From the NCBI GenBank assembly GCA_950022655.1, contig OX465584.1, positions 56,781,789 through 56,845,788 of the forward strand: a stretch of 64,000 nt of DNA, in the 5' to 3' direction. The notes below the pieces were generated by a model. That model was not told the DNA's origin. It did not search any database and was given only the letters and a program-made list of their open reading frames with translations. Shown here one piece after another: positions 46,527 to 57,649 of the stretch (its first letter is position 1; every line of letters starts with the position of its first letter). The stretch comes from Alentia gelatinosa (taxonomy: Eukaryota > Annelida > Polychaeta > Phyllodocida > Polynoidae). Position numbers and translations under genes: made by a program.

Positions 46527-46982
46527 GATGCCTTGGGTGAGACAAATTACCGTCCGTTTGTCGCCGACAAAGGTACATGAATGTTCCGAAATCGGTAGAT
46601 GGGCATTGGGCTTAAGACGTTTGTCTTTGCTGACGTCGGATGCGGGACTGTATCCATCAACGGTTTTCTCTGGCCACCTCTGACTATGAGGCGTGACTGA
46701 GGGAGCCGTTATTGTGGTGTGTGAGTGTGTAAACGGATCTCGACGGACGATGATCCGCTACCACCCGCCCCCACCGCCCACCCACGGTACAAAGGGTTGC
46801 CATGGGGCATGCAGTGAGGGGATAAGATGGATGAGGTGACGCCCTCCCCACAATAACCCTTACCGACCACCCCTGACCCCCTCCCACCACCTCCCTGTCA
46901 TATGTACATCCGAAAGCTGACTAATGGATGGCACACTGATGGGGGGAGGGACAAAACTTTTGTTTTATTTTCGTTTTCTGTA
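46527..46982. other. unassigned
   Basis: No feature recognised. Confidence 0.4.
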
Positions 46983-47275
46983 TTATTATATACCTGTGGT
47001 AGTATATCCTACACATACGGCCCGTTCCTACCCATGTCGTATTTAGATCCGTACGACACCTAGGTGACGTACGGGGTATGTATGTGGCGTACGGGGCATG
47101 TACGGCGGCAAAATCCAAAAACTCCCCCAGAAGCAAGGTTAAAAATTGGATATTTTAAGGTATATGATAATAGAGAAAGAGGCTGACTGTCTCCGTATGG
47201 ATAAAAAACTTGGTAAAATCGCCGATTTTACCGCGTATTTTACCCGTACGGAGACAGTAAGCCTGTTTCTCTATA
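46983..47275 (+). mobile_element. bipartite hairpin element, TTATATACC type (family N)
   Basis: Body from TTATTATATACCTG to the inverse AAGGTATATGATAATA (about 47165), containing CGTACGACACCTAGGTGACG. The hairpin (about 47170-47275) pairs GACTGTCTCCGTA and TAAAATCG with their inverse. Ends CTGTTTCTCTATA. Same layout as 41564-41904 but opposite orientation. Confidence 0.82.
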
Positions 47276-47774
47276 ATCTTAAATTCACAGATGTATGGTG
47301 ATTTTTTAGGGTTTCTTTTTACAGAGCACGATTGTGGGAGTGGTGGAGGTGGTAGGTGGCATTGTTGTGTCCGGAAGACAAATTAAAACGTCGTGCTTGA
47401 AGTGTGACTGAATCATCACTTTATTCTTATCGATGACTAATATCATGGTTTTGGCTTATGTTTTCACTGGCCCAGAACAGATGTTTCTGGCACCTATTCA
47501 CATTATCTAAACGAATTTAGTTATCTAATGCACATATTAAGTAATTTGTTAAATTATTGCTATGCTGGTTGGCTATAATTAGGAGCTATACTGACCTATG
47601 AGTTTATAAAAAACTAGGCTATAAAGGACAGACAAAGCAGTGAGAAATACAGGCATAAATATATCTATTATAAACCATGACCATTCCCTTGGGACATGAG
47701 TGATATCTCTACAAAACAGAAATACAAAAATTATATAGCAATATGGCCATTGACTCACAAGTAACAGATACTAA
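47276..47774. other. unassigned
   Basis: No feature recognised. Confidence 0.4.
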
Positions 47775-47982
47775 GGCCTGGCGTCCACCTACTACGATAG
47801 AAATTTGGACCTACCGATATGGCACCGATACAAAAAGAAAAAATCGGAGACATATCGGAAAGGTGCAAAATCGTAGACATAAGTCTAGACATGCCAATCC
47901 ACCACGCATTGTATGGGTTTTTTATCGGTGTCTAATCGCAGAAACGTGGTCAACTGCCCAGATATTAGGGGACCTTCCGACG
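47775..47982 (+). mobile_element. Harbinger-like MITE (family A), 3'-truncated
   Basis: Starts GGCCTGGCGTCCACCTACTA after TAA. It stops at CCTTCCGACGCGA, where AGTACGTAGTACGTAGG begins, so the right third is lost. Confidence 0.85.
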
Positions 47983-48412
47983 CGAAGTACGTAGTACGTA
48001 GGCATAATTTCTGACCCTCCAACCCCACTCCTGATTTTGTACGCAATAGAACAAAGAAGGAGCATACGCAAAATTTCCGAAATTTTGGACCAACCCCCAA
48101 CTCCCCAACCCCCACCCCTCAGTGCGTACACGTGTACTTTATGGATGGCCCCAAATAGAGAATAATCTGAGATAAACTAGAGACATTTTCTGAAGATTGA
48201 CAGTTTCGGGAACGGTCTCCCTGGTTTTATCCCACCTCTGAGTGGTCTTTGTTGTCGGCCGGTCTCTGTTTTTGAGATGTCAAGTGGTGTTTGAGTCTTG
48301 AGACGGGAGTCAAATCCTCCCCAGGGCAGGCACCCTTAACGCAGACGACCTCCTGAACCCGGGGTCAGCCAACAAGTGGTGCTTTCCATTTTTGTTCTTA
48401 TTTGATGGTGCT
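47983..48412. other. unassigned
   Basis: Begins with a short palindromic AGTACGTAGTACGTAGG at the break point of the truncated MITE. No gene seen. Confidence 0.4.
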
Positions 48413-48600
48413 CTTATTTATCTCATCCCTGGTATTTCCCCCCATAAAGTTAACATTGGGAACTCGTATCCAACAAGTGGTGGTTTCCATTTTGTTCTTA
48501 TTTGAGTGAGATTTAAAACATGAACTTAATGGTACTCTTATTTATCTCACCCCTGGTATTTCCCCCCCCCCCCCCCTAAAGTTAAAATTGGGAACTCGTA
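48372..48600 (+). repeat. local duplication of about 115 bp covering the start of a C-type element
   Basis: AACAAGTGGTGCTTTCCATT, CTCTTATTTATCTCATCCCT and GTTAACATTGGGAACTCGTA recur about 115-120 bp downstream with small changes. The first 55 bp of the C body are therefore present twice, and only the second copy continues into a complete element. Confidence 0.8.
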
Positions 48601-48846
48601 TCCAAAGCCCATTGAATATTTAGAAAAAAAATACTCATTGGGGGATTACGACAAAAAGGATAGCGCATTAGTCAATATGAAGGGTGAGATGAATTCAGAA
48701 ACCTATTCAAGTTAAGGGTCAGAGATCGATCCCATATTATTTGAATTGCTACGTAATTTACGTGGCTTCGCCTTGTGAATTACTACGCGATTCAAACTAG
48801 ATGGGATACGAGCTCCAACCCTAAACTCCAATAGGTTTCCTCTACA
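48542..48846 (+). mobile_element. bipartite hairpin element, C type
   Basis: Starts TTATCTCACCCC, with a 13-base C run replacing CTCC before AAAGTTAAAATTGGG. Inner inverted end AAGGGTGAGATGAA. Hairpin apex TGGCTTCGCCTTG near 48760. Ends AGGTTTCCTCTACA, then GTAC. Confidence 0.88.
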
Positions 48847-50446
48847 GTACATTATAGACTTGGGTTAAAATAAACGTTCAGATACGACAGATTGAGTAAT
48901 TTAATTATCGTACATTTAGCCCTGATTAAAAGAGGTTCTACATTCCTAAAAGTATATTTATATAGATGGCAACATCATACATAAATGTTTCCTTTCTTAG
49001 AAATAAGAAATTAATTATGATTCAAACCTGGAGGATAGTATCCAATTTATCTGTTCCACCATTTTCACTGTAATGTTTTCCTAATATCCATTGTGTTTTT
49101 TGGTTTATTTTCAAATGCTTGAGCAAGCTGATCTATTTCCGAAACCATTTGTTGCAAAATATTTGTCTGAATTTCAAAGCCCACGGTCATTCATCGATAA
49201 GTTCGCCTCGAACAGTATTCTACACTGCGCCTGTTTGTCCTGAGTTATTGGTGTGGAAAAATGGTTTCATAAAATCCCATAGATTTAAGTGGCATTCCAC
49301 GATGATCCCTTGAGTCTGTCACGGTATTCAGTAGATCTGCACGGTGATCCCCAAGCACCCTGGATGTACCAGGGGTGTACCTGGACACACCTGGGATTCA
49401 CAGGAGGTTTACCAGCCTCTCACCTGGCCCGACTACAACACCTATTGTCGCCCACAACAACCCTCCTTGTCAGCCCTTCGGCGTGTCGGCACGCTCCTAG
49501 CGGCCGCTGATAACAACACGCTGCAAACAACAGAAACGCTATTGTGAGACCTAAATCCCGCGGCCAAGGTCAAGCCCCAAGGTCGTTGGAACGACATGAG
49601 AAAATGGCGGACAGGGGAGACAATAAGAGGAGTGGATGGAGGGGGGAGAGGATGGGCAGGGCCTCAGTAAGGGGAAAGCAGGAATAACCAGACAGTGGTA
49701 ATCTTTGTGACCTTGGGCGCTTGACCTTCGAGCGGTAAGGTCATCGCTGGCGACCCAACAGACAAAGTAATAGTTGGTGTGTCGGTGTGTTTGTTACTAC
49801 TGTGATCCGAGAAACAACAGTTTTCTTGTTCTCCTAAAGTGGGCGTCCTAATGGTTGCTTTTGGCAGGATATTCCGTGTAGGGTGTAAGGTTTTCACAGA
49901 ATGATACTGAGGTCATGGCAAGGTCACAGTGGTTCATGGCGCCACCACCTCAACCGATCTCCAAACAGATTCCAGTGTCAGCTTCAATCATAATCAGGGA
50001 TAATGAATCAGACTAAACAACGGCTTGGAGTACACGAACACAAAGCTGTTGTTCGCGCCAAAACCGGAAACTGGAAAATGTCGTCTGCTTAATGAAGGAA
50101 CAAAGAGAGCATAATTCTATCAGCGTCATTGTGAAAAGGACAATGAGAACACACAAGACAGACATTGATTCACACACAAGTCATGAGAAAATTAATGCCC
50201 CATATGCTGTCTGAGACGCATAAACAGAAGAATAGTATAAAACCCCGATCAGATATTTCACATTGAAGTTCATGGTTAACAGTCTAGGCGCACATTGTAT
50301 ATTGCCTTAATTAATCTCAGGTAAATTGGATCTGGTGGACGTTCGCACCAGTTGTATCCCACAGTAACTAGGAATTAACACGTTCACTACAACCGACTTG
50401 AAATTGATGTCCTCCACAACACAGACGGTACAGGAGCGGCTTAGAC
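48847..50446. other. unassigned; CpG patch at 49480-49640 and GTCGTCTGCTT at 50080
   Basis: The patch contains GCGGCCGCTGATAAC and AGAAAATGGCGGAC. 50080-50090 is GTCGTCTGCTT, preceded by GCGCCAAAACCGG. No exon is recognised. Confidence 0.4.
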
Positions 50447-50995
50447 GCCAATGGGTGGAGAGTGACAAAAAGCTAGTGTTGATGGTTGTATACCAATGGG
50501 TGGAGAGCGACAAGAAGCCATGCTGATGGTCGCATACCAATGGGTGGAGAGTGACAAGAAGCCAGTGTTGATGGTAGCACACCAATGGGTGGAGAGTGAC
50601 AAGAAGCTAGTGTTGATGGTTGTATACCAATGGGCGGAGAGTGACAAGAAGCTAGCGTTGATGGTCGTATATCAATGGGTGGAGACTGACAATAATAACC
50701 TAAGGTTGAGGGTCGCATACCAGTGGATGGAGAGTGACAAGAAGCCAGCGTTGATGGTCGCATACCAATTGGTGGAGAGTGACAAGAAGCCATGCTGATG
50801 GACGCATACCAATGGGCGGAGAGTGACAAGAAGCCATGCTGATGGACGCATACCAATGGGCGGAGAGTGACAAGAAGCCATGCTGATGGACGCATACCAA
50901 TGGGTGGAGAGTGAGGAGAAGCTAGCGTTGATTTTCTAACACCAATGGGTGGAGAGTGACAAGAAGCTAGCGTTGATGGTCACATGCTCATTTCT
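50447..50995. repeat. 42-46-bp minisatellite, about 12 units
   Basis: The unit includes CAATGGGTGGAGAGTGACAA and GAAGCCATGCTGATGGTCGC. Lengths of 42 and 45 bp dominate, which leaves frames open on both strands (repeats such as QWVESDKKP or SCHSPPIG). These are side effects of the period, not evidence of a protein. Confidence 0.95.
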
Positions 50996-51569
50996 TTACT
51001 CGTTAATATGTTCATTGAAACTAATTAAGGGTATGTTAATCTATATCTAAAAAGCATTTAGTATCGTACCATTATTTGTACCTTAAAGACATCTCAGAAT
51101 TAGCCTTTAAAATGAAAACCCATGTCAACATGCTGAAAATTGAATGTTATGATCTGTTGTAGAATGAGTGTAGAACACATATCTAATTGAAAAAGTGGGG
51201 GTCACCATGCTAGTTTTTGATTTAGAGATAAATATTATGATAATATCATGATAGAATATATAAAATTTCTAAAAGGCTGTTTTCACAAATCAGTCAAATG
51301 TAACTAGGCCTAATTCACCAAGTGAGGTCCAAGTCAATCTGTTATACTTCACTCATTAGGTATTAGTGTGAATCAAAGGAACCACTTTGAATTGTCAGTA
51401 TTTCATAATCACCAGGTGGCGCCACTCTGTTTGGAAGGATACGCCTTTAAGGTGCTTCTATCAGCACATGAGCACGAGTGGCCGTTGATGAAGAGGCGTA
51501 CCGATCAGGTCTCCATCCTTTAGCCGTGTCATAAGAAGTTACAGCACCCCCAATACAGCCAGGCCCAAG
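50996..51569. other. unassigned AT-rich stretch
   Basis: No feature recognised. Confidence 0.4.
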
Positions 51570-51970
51570 TTACCCCCACATGGTGGACGTACGATCGTTA
51601 CTGCACCCCTACCCTCCGCTGGTCATCGGCGATACGGCGACCAGCGGCGGCGCCTCACTCCGAATCAGTGCCCGCGACCGGAAGTCGCCATATCTGTGTC
51701 CAGCGAGCATGCGCAGTGCACCCCTGAGTCGTCACAATGCCCGGATGTGGGGGCGGCGGGGATTGGAGACGCTCGTCACGGACGCTGTCAGGCGTGCCGC
51801 TGCGCGCGCAACCCGCCCGGCACCCATTATGACGTATCACGGTCACTAAGCAACCATTATGACGTATCGTCATGGGCCGCCGTGAGCTGATTCGCCCGCC
51901 AGTCGGCGCTACTGTCAGCTGGCGTCTGTGCTGTGGCGAGTGGTGAGAGGAAGGTATCGACGACGTGAGT
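51570..51970 (+). promoter_or_regulatory. CpG-rich segment with NRF1-like and CRE-like words (candidate promoter)
   Basis: GAGCATGCGCAGTGC at about 51706 is NRF1-like. ATTATGACGTATC occurs twice (51827 and 51857), a CRE variant. ACGACGTGAGTCTGCGAG at about 51959 looks like a splice donor and is followed by a TGCGAGATGC tandem. A non-coding or short first exon is conceivable, but I cannot support it further. Confidence 0.35.
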
Positions 51971-52179
51971 CTGCGAGATGCTGCGAGATGCTGCGAGAAA
52001 ACCTTAAAGGCATATGGACAATTCACGCAGGCGCCATCTGGTGATTTCTAAATATTGTTTATTATCAGTCATTTTTTGATATTATTATTATTATTCATAA
52101 TTTTAAATGAGTAAATTTAATGTTTTATCCAGTTTATCCAATTTTAATACGTATTATAGGCTAATCTACATTTGCTTGA
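51971..52179. other. spacer
   Basis: AT-rich with a short ATT repeat near 52082. Nothing else recognised. Confidence 0.4.
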
Positions 52180-52700
52180 TTACCATAGGGAATGTACTAA
52201 AAAAATCTCCGCCGTTTTCGTCGGCCAATGGAAAAGGGTTTTAAGTAGGTATCAAAGTAGGCCTCAATGACCCGAAGACTTGCCTATTTTACTCAGTAAT
52301 AAATCTTTGCAGTTTCATCAAAGTACCCCCTCTCCACTCTCTCTTTATTGAGCTCATCCATATTAATGAATATATATGCAGTTATGATGAAAGACAAAAA
52401 AATCACTTAATGATTACTGTATGTATTTTCTTCTTCAAATTTCCGCCGTTTTCGTTGGCAAATGGAAACGGGCTTTAGGTAGGTGTTAAATGGGCCCCAG
52501 AAGCACAAAAATACATTCGTCGAAAATCGTCGAAAATTAAAAAAAAATATGCCTCCATGACTGGAAGACTGGCCATACTGGAAATGGGCCATTAGGAGAA
52601 CTAAAAAAATTCACACCGTTTTCGTCGGCCAATGGAAACGGGCCTTTAAGAGATATAAAATGATCTCCGCCGTTTTAATCGGCCAATGGAAACGAGCTTT
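52180..52700 (-). repeat. cluster of family I MITE end fragments with inserted older repeat
   Basis: The end word (CCGTTTTCGTCGGCCAATGG or a variant) occurs four times, near 52212, 52446, 52617 and 52672, always in the same orientation. 52262-52440 is a diverged copy of the unit duplicated at 53.9-54.5 kb (CTTTGCAGTTTCATCAAAGT). Confidence 0.75.
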
Positions 52701-53022
52701 AGGTGGGATCCTAGGTTATTAAACGGGCCCCAGTGGCCCACAAACCCATTCGTCGGAAATCAGAGAAAAGCCCGCGAAGACTTCCTTCTCACAGCAGACG
52801 ACATTTAGAAGACAATGACTAGAGACGCGCGGGCTGCATCGATCTGCCGGGCGCCCCGCCTTATCGCCGGACAGTCCCGGACAGAGCCCCGCCCCGCCCC
52901 CCGGGCCCGACAGGCCGCCATCTTGATAACACCTGACATAAAACTTCATTTGTGCCGAGACGCTATCAGATGTGACCGAGCTGTCACGATACGCGGGAAG
53001 GCTCGGGGTGTCACCCGCGCGA
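52701..53022. promoter_or_regulatory. CpG-rich segment with inverse GTCGTCTGCT word
   Basis: AGCAGACGACATTT at 52793-52806 precedes a CpG-rich stretch (GCCGGACAGTCCCGG, CGCCCCCCGGGCCC). The order motif then island is the mirror image of 22.85-23.07 kb. Start 52715-52735 is a family Q end remnant (TAGGTTATTAAACGGGCCCC). Confidence 0.35.
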
Positions 53023-53935
53023 CACTGTCAATGTGCCCCGAACTCGGCTCCGACTGCCGCAGAGGGGAGAGGGAAGGGAGGGAGGAGGGGGGGGGTACTT
53101 TGTGTTTCGGGTGAGATGTAAAATGTAAGATCCTTTGGTTTTTCTCTGGTGTTATGGACTCTCTCTCTCCCTAGTGTTTATTATATAATATATCATACCT
53201 CCAGCATAATATTATATCACCATCATATATGCTTTATAAGTGTACTAGTGTATTTTCCTCATAGAGGATCATTCACCTTGATGTAATAGTGATATTTAAA
53301 GAAAAATGAAAAGCCACCATAGGTTGCTATGATTCCACATAATCTACACTGTCAATGTGCTCGAACTCGGCTCCCACTGCCGCAGAGGGGAGAGAGAAGG
53401 GAGGGAGGAGGGGGGGGGTTACTTTGTGTTCGGGGTGAGATATAAGATCTAAGATCCTCCTACTTTTTCTGTGGTGTTATAGACTCTTTTTCCCTGGTGT
53501 GTGTTATATGATACATTATACCTCCACCATAATATATCACCATCATATATGATATATGAGTTTATCTCACCCCAGATATTTTTTCTCCATAGACTTAACA
53601 TTGAAAACTCGTATCTAACACCCATTAGATATTTAAGAAATATATCCAATGGGGGATAATGTCACAAATGTTAGCCCATTAGTCAATATTAAGGGTGAGA
53701 TAAATTCAGAAACCCATTCAAGTTTAGGGTCAGAGCTCGATCCCATCTCATTTTAATCACATAGCAATTCACACGGCTTCGCCTTGTGAATTACTACGTG
53801 ATTCAAACTCGATGGGATATGAGCTCAGATCCTAAACTTTCATGGGTTTCATCTATAGTATTAGTGTATTTTCCTCATTGAGGATCATTCACCTTGATGT
53901 AATGATAATATTTCAAGTAAAATGAAAAGGTAATG
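53023..53935 (+). repeat. tandem duplication, 323-bp unit, second copy interrupted by a C element
   Basis: ACACTGTCAATGTGC, GACTGCCGCAGAGGGGAGAG (one base variant in the second copy) and CATTCACCTTGATGTAAT recur with an offset of 323 bp before the insertion. The first copy gives the empty site at 53241/53242 for the element in the second. Confidence 0.9.
53562..53857 (+). mobile_element. bipartite hairpin element, C type (full length, 296 bp)
   Basis: TTATCTCACCCC start, CCATAGACTTAACATTG, AAGGGTGAGATAA, hairpin apex ACGGCTTCGCCTTG, and end GGGTTTCATCTATA. Left flank GAGT and right flank GTATTAGTG join to match the empty AAGTGTACTAGTG, so there is no target duplication and no deletion. Confidence 0.93.
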
Positions 53936-54490
53936 TCTTAAAAGTTTAGGAAATACTCCCCTATTCTACTCAATAACAAGTATTTGCAGTTTCATCAAAG
54001 TACCCCCTCCCCCCTTCTCCTGTCTCCTTACTTAGCTTATGCATATTCATGTGGGTATATGCAGTTTAAACCAAAAGAAAAGGGAAAAAACCCAAGAATT
54101 TCCCATTCGTGATTACTGCATGTTTTTTTCTTTTCAAATTATGATCCACATACACATACAATATTATCACTGTCATCGTGTACTAAAATCTATGCCTTCG
54201 TGTCTTAAAAGTTCAGGAAATGATCCACCCTTCTACTCAATAACAAGTCTTTGCAGTTTCATCAAAGTACCCCCCCCCCCCCCCACACACACACACACAC
54301 TCACTCACACACCCACCCACCCACTGTCTCCTTACTTAACTCATCCATATTCTTGGAGATGTATGCAATTCTGACGAAAAACTAAAATTGTCCCTCAATA
54401 ATTTCTGCTTGTATGTTTTCGAATTGTGATCCACACATACATACAACATTATCACTGTCATCGTATACTAAATAAAATCCATGCCTTCAC
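53936..54490 (+). repeat. tandem duplication, about 270-bp unit
   Basis: CTACTCAATAACAAGT, GCAGTTTCATCAAAGTACCC and CATTATCACTGTCATCGT occur once in each unit (about 53936-54200 and 54205-54490). The second has a C run followed by a CA repeat at 54271-54302. A third, diverged copy is at 52.26-52.44 kb. Confidence 0.88.
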
Positions 54491-54962
54491 TGCCCAAAAC
54501 TGCACCCTCCCCCAACCCCAAACCCCCAACCCCCTTCCAAATCCCAGACTCCCGCTGGTAGTTTCTTACCCACCCTCTGGGATCTTACCCTCACCCCTAT
54601 AAACCACCCCCGCCCCCATCTCCCGCTCTGTGGGCATGTCGCTGTCACTCAGTCTATCTCCTACGATCCTCACGATCAGCCTCTCTTTGTGGCCGTCTGA
54701 GGGGCCGGGGAGACCGGGGAGCCGTGATGGTATCTGCCGGCCTCCCGGCGGGCAGAGGCCGGCAGTTCCCCGCCCATTGTCGCCGGGGCTGTCGGCGCCA
54801 CGACCCCGCCAACACACACCCCGATCACCCCGCCGATACAAAGGGTCAGCTTTTTCCTCTCTGACATTGTTCCTGTCTGTTGGTATTCTACTGGGAGGTG
54901 AAGGTTCTGTATAACTGTCGCCAGGAAGCCTTGGATTGGTTGCAGTGATTCTGATCTGGTTT
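54491..54962. other. unassigned; GC-rich 54620-54830
   Basis: The GC-rich part (GAGGGGCCGGGGAGACCGGG) has open frames of about 90 codons on both strands. Neither has recognisable motifs. It could be a short island or an exon, but there is no way to choose. Confidence 0.35.
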
Positions 54963-55265
54963 TTATCCTACCCCTAATATAAAATCCCATAGTCTTAACA
55001 TTGAGTTTCTGTTTGCCACGCTGACTGGCATACGGAGTTTTATATGCCACTAGTGGCATACAGAATAGTTATCACGTAATATTCCGAAATCGAGGCGACA
55101 GGGTAGGATAAAATCAAAACTTGATTAATTCAATCTTGGCCACCGCATTCCACTCCTGGAATTGTGGCTCCGGACTTCACTCGGCTTCGCCTCATGAAGT
55201 CACTATGCAAAACTCCAATTGTGGCATACGGTGGCCAAGAATAAAACTCATCCAGTTTTACGATA
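54963..55265 (+). mobile_element. bipartite hairpin element, B type (full length, 303 bp)
   Basis: TTATCCTACCCC start, CCATAGTCTTAACATTGAG, inner palindrome ATGCCACTAGTGGCAT, inverse end GGGTAGGATAA, apex CTCGGCTTCGCCTCAT near 55180, end CCAGTTTTACGATA. Confidence 0.92.
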
Positions 55266-55510
55266 ATACACTGAGCCTTGATCATTTATGCCCAATTAGG
55301 TGGGGTATTATTATATGTACTACCCAACTAATACAAAGGGAATATATATATAGAGCACCTGGAATTCGCTACCCGGGGATTCTGGCATGTCAGAATCTCC
55401 CGGAGAACATTCCGGAAAAATAGTCCCATAAACATAATTAACATAAGACAAGTTCAATTTGCCAACATGAAAATGTCCATTCTGAGTCCGAGTTGAGAAA
55501 ATTCACAAAA
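55266..55510. other. unassigned; AGCRCCTGGAATTCGCTACC word
   Basis: AGAGCACCTGGAATTCGCTA at about 55354 recurs as AGAGCGCCTGGAATTCGCTA at about 56670, each followed by a GATTCTGGCWTGTCAGAAT inverted-repeat-like stretch and GGAAAAATAGTCCCAT. This is probably another short dispersed element. Confidence 0.5.
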
Positions 55511-55731
55511 CAGGGGCCTGTTTAATAATCTAGGATCGTCTTCAAAGACCCCTATCAGTAACGCGTACAAGGGTTATAGTTTAATGATATTTAAGTCTGT
55601 TTGCTAAGAGAGTATCAGTCCATAAGGTCGTCCATAAGTGTTGAATAAAGTTGACCCACATCTCCCTGGGTTTCTATGGCATACAGAATAGGATCTTCAT
55701 GTACGATCCGAGATTATCAAAAGGGTCCCTG
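55511..55731 (+). mobile_element. CAGGGGCC-end MITE (family Q, about 221 bp)
   Basis: Left end CAGGGGCCTGTTTAATAATC and right end ACGATCCGAGATTATCAAAA with GGGTCCCTG. A second, isolated right end (ACGATCCTGGATTATTAAAC) occurs at about 55934-55961, so a larger or older copy may underlie the region. Confidence 0.82.
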
Positions 55732-55975
55732 GACCATAGTACATGTAGTAACTGAATGATATTGTAACCAACATTTTTGGTGAAGATTAAGCAATAAGGC
55801 TATTACCGACCAACTTACAACGACAGTCAAAATGAAAACGCTTTGATTTCACAAGTGATCCTCAAGATTTTAATGTGAAAATTAAATCAGTATGGACGCA
55901 GTAGAAACCAGGTATGCACTGTACCCTTACTATACGATCCTGGATTATTAAACGAGCCCCAGATTAGTTTAGGAA

Positions 55976-56182
55976 CAGGGCCCTGTTTTATTTTTCGCCC
56001 GAGGAGGCTTGAAATGCCCGGGGAGAGGTCCTAGGAGAGTTTGGGTTCGATATTTCAATATATCATGGAGAAGGAGAGTTGTGGGCGACGATCTATGAGC
56101 TCTCCTCAAAAATATCCTCCGTGGAGCTATCCCTCGTGGGGTCTCTCCTCTACAAGGACAGTTGAAAATAAAACAGGGCCCA
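55976..56182. mobile_element. inverted repeat with GGGCCCTGTTTTATTTTT ends (about 205 bp)
   Basis: GGGCCCTGTTTTATTTTT at the left and AAAATAAAACAGGGCCC at the right. The interior has GAGGAGGCTTG and CTCTCCTC words that weakly pair. A short MITE, the only copy in the window. Confidence 0.75.
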
Positions 56183-56966
56183 GGACCCAGTGATCACCTC
56201 GTGAAGACAACTCGGCGAGAGTCTCTACATCTCCACCAATTATCAGGGGCACAATGCGGCCCGCCAGAGCCCGCCACTGACCACCACTGACCTGCACAGA
56301 CCAGCGCCCACCAATCTGCCTGCTGGGAGATCCCCATCGCCCTGGTCCACAAAGGGTCCATTGTGGTCCATTGTGGTCCAGGAGAGGGCCCAGGAGGCCC
56401 CGGATGGAACGCCCGGATCCCGGGACAGACGCTGGACGGACGCGGGAGGGACGCGGGAGGGACGCCCGCCCTTTGTACCTGGTGGCCGGACGAGTTTAGA
56501 GCGCCGACCTTGATTTGAATTCATTTTAGTTGTTTGAGGGTTGGAGGTCGGGGAATACTCAAAGGGAGGAGGGATGAAGCTTAGAGGTGGTGAACAAGGG
56601 TCGGTCAGGTAAGAGGTCGAGTCATCAAGTTTATTACCCACCTATCATGGAGTGTCCATAGGTAATGTATAGAGCGCCTGGAATTCGCTACCCTGAGATT
56701 CTGGCTTGTCAGAATATCCTATTCAGGAAAAAAGTCCCATCTATAATCTGGTCAAATTATCATGTACTTCTTGATTGTTCGTTCAATATCAAATATATAT
56801 AATCAGTTATAATGTTCTCATTTACCATCGGGAATCACTGTCATAACACTTTTTTCATACTTAAAAACACAGAACAATAGCGAACTATATAACTGGCATA
56901 AGCATTCACCGAATTACCACCATGCTTGACAGTGCTGTAGTTTCATCGAATGTGTAGTCATCCTAT
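56183..56966. other. unassigned; GC-rich 56240-56500
   Basis: GGGAGGGACGCGGGAGGGAC at about 56445 and GTCCATTGTGGTCCATTGTG at about 56360 are short tandems. A minus-strand open frame of about 130 codons (56243-56641) spans it without recognised motifs. Not called. Confidence 0.35.
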
Positions 56967-57303
56967 ATGTTGATACATGGCTCATTCTTATTATTAGAGA
57001 GTGCTTGCACGGGCTATATACATTGCCTAAAGGTTAGAGTGGTCACTTTGAACTTCCAGCGTGCTTCTAGAAAACTATCCCTTCACTTTCTGCATGTTAT
57101 TCACTGTGATAGTGAGAACAGAGCAGGGAGACAGTGTTTCGGGATCTTAGAGGCGTGCCCAGCTGACCATGACCAATCACTCAAGACCAAAATACCTCAA
57201 CACCCACTGGTACTTGATATGTTTTGATCCAAGATAGGCAGTTGCAGAAAGTTTACTGGGTGCAAGTGGGTTACAGAAAACTATATATTGACTGAATCTT
57301 AAG

Positions 57304-57508
57304 CTGGAGACACACCAAGCGAGAAACGCAACAAGTTCCGTAATTGCCAACACAAAATGGCGTATTTGTGAGCTATCATTTCTTATTTCACCTGATTATT
57401 CCTTCCAAGTTGCTAAAGATATTCCTATGAAATAATATTTCACATACAAGCCAATTTGTGTTGGCGATTCCAGAGATCGCTGCCTTCACTCGCTTGGTGT
57501 GTCCCCGG
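57304..57508. mobile_element. MITE whose end gave rise to the 70-bp minisatellite
   Basis: Left end CTGGAGACACACCAAGCGAG through CCAACACAAAATGGCG. The inverse at the right runs from TGTGTTGGCGATTCCAG to CTCGCTTGGTGTGTCCCCGG. The terminal 65 bp correspond to one unit of the array at 7116-7930. Confidence 0.85.
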
Positions 57509-57649
57509 TATAACCCAAACCTTTTTATTGTTTTTCATTCATTTTTGCACGCTCACTCATCAATGATTAACAAACTATTTGCTCCTAGTCATTATTTGTG
57601 GCACTTGTTACATTCCCAGAGTTGAATCTCTTATGCCTGACGTTATGAT

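Noticed and set aside
50473..50895. Frames on both strands over the 42-46-bp repeat
   Set aside because: Same cause: unit lengths divisible by three. Both strands are open.
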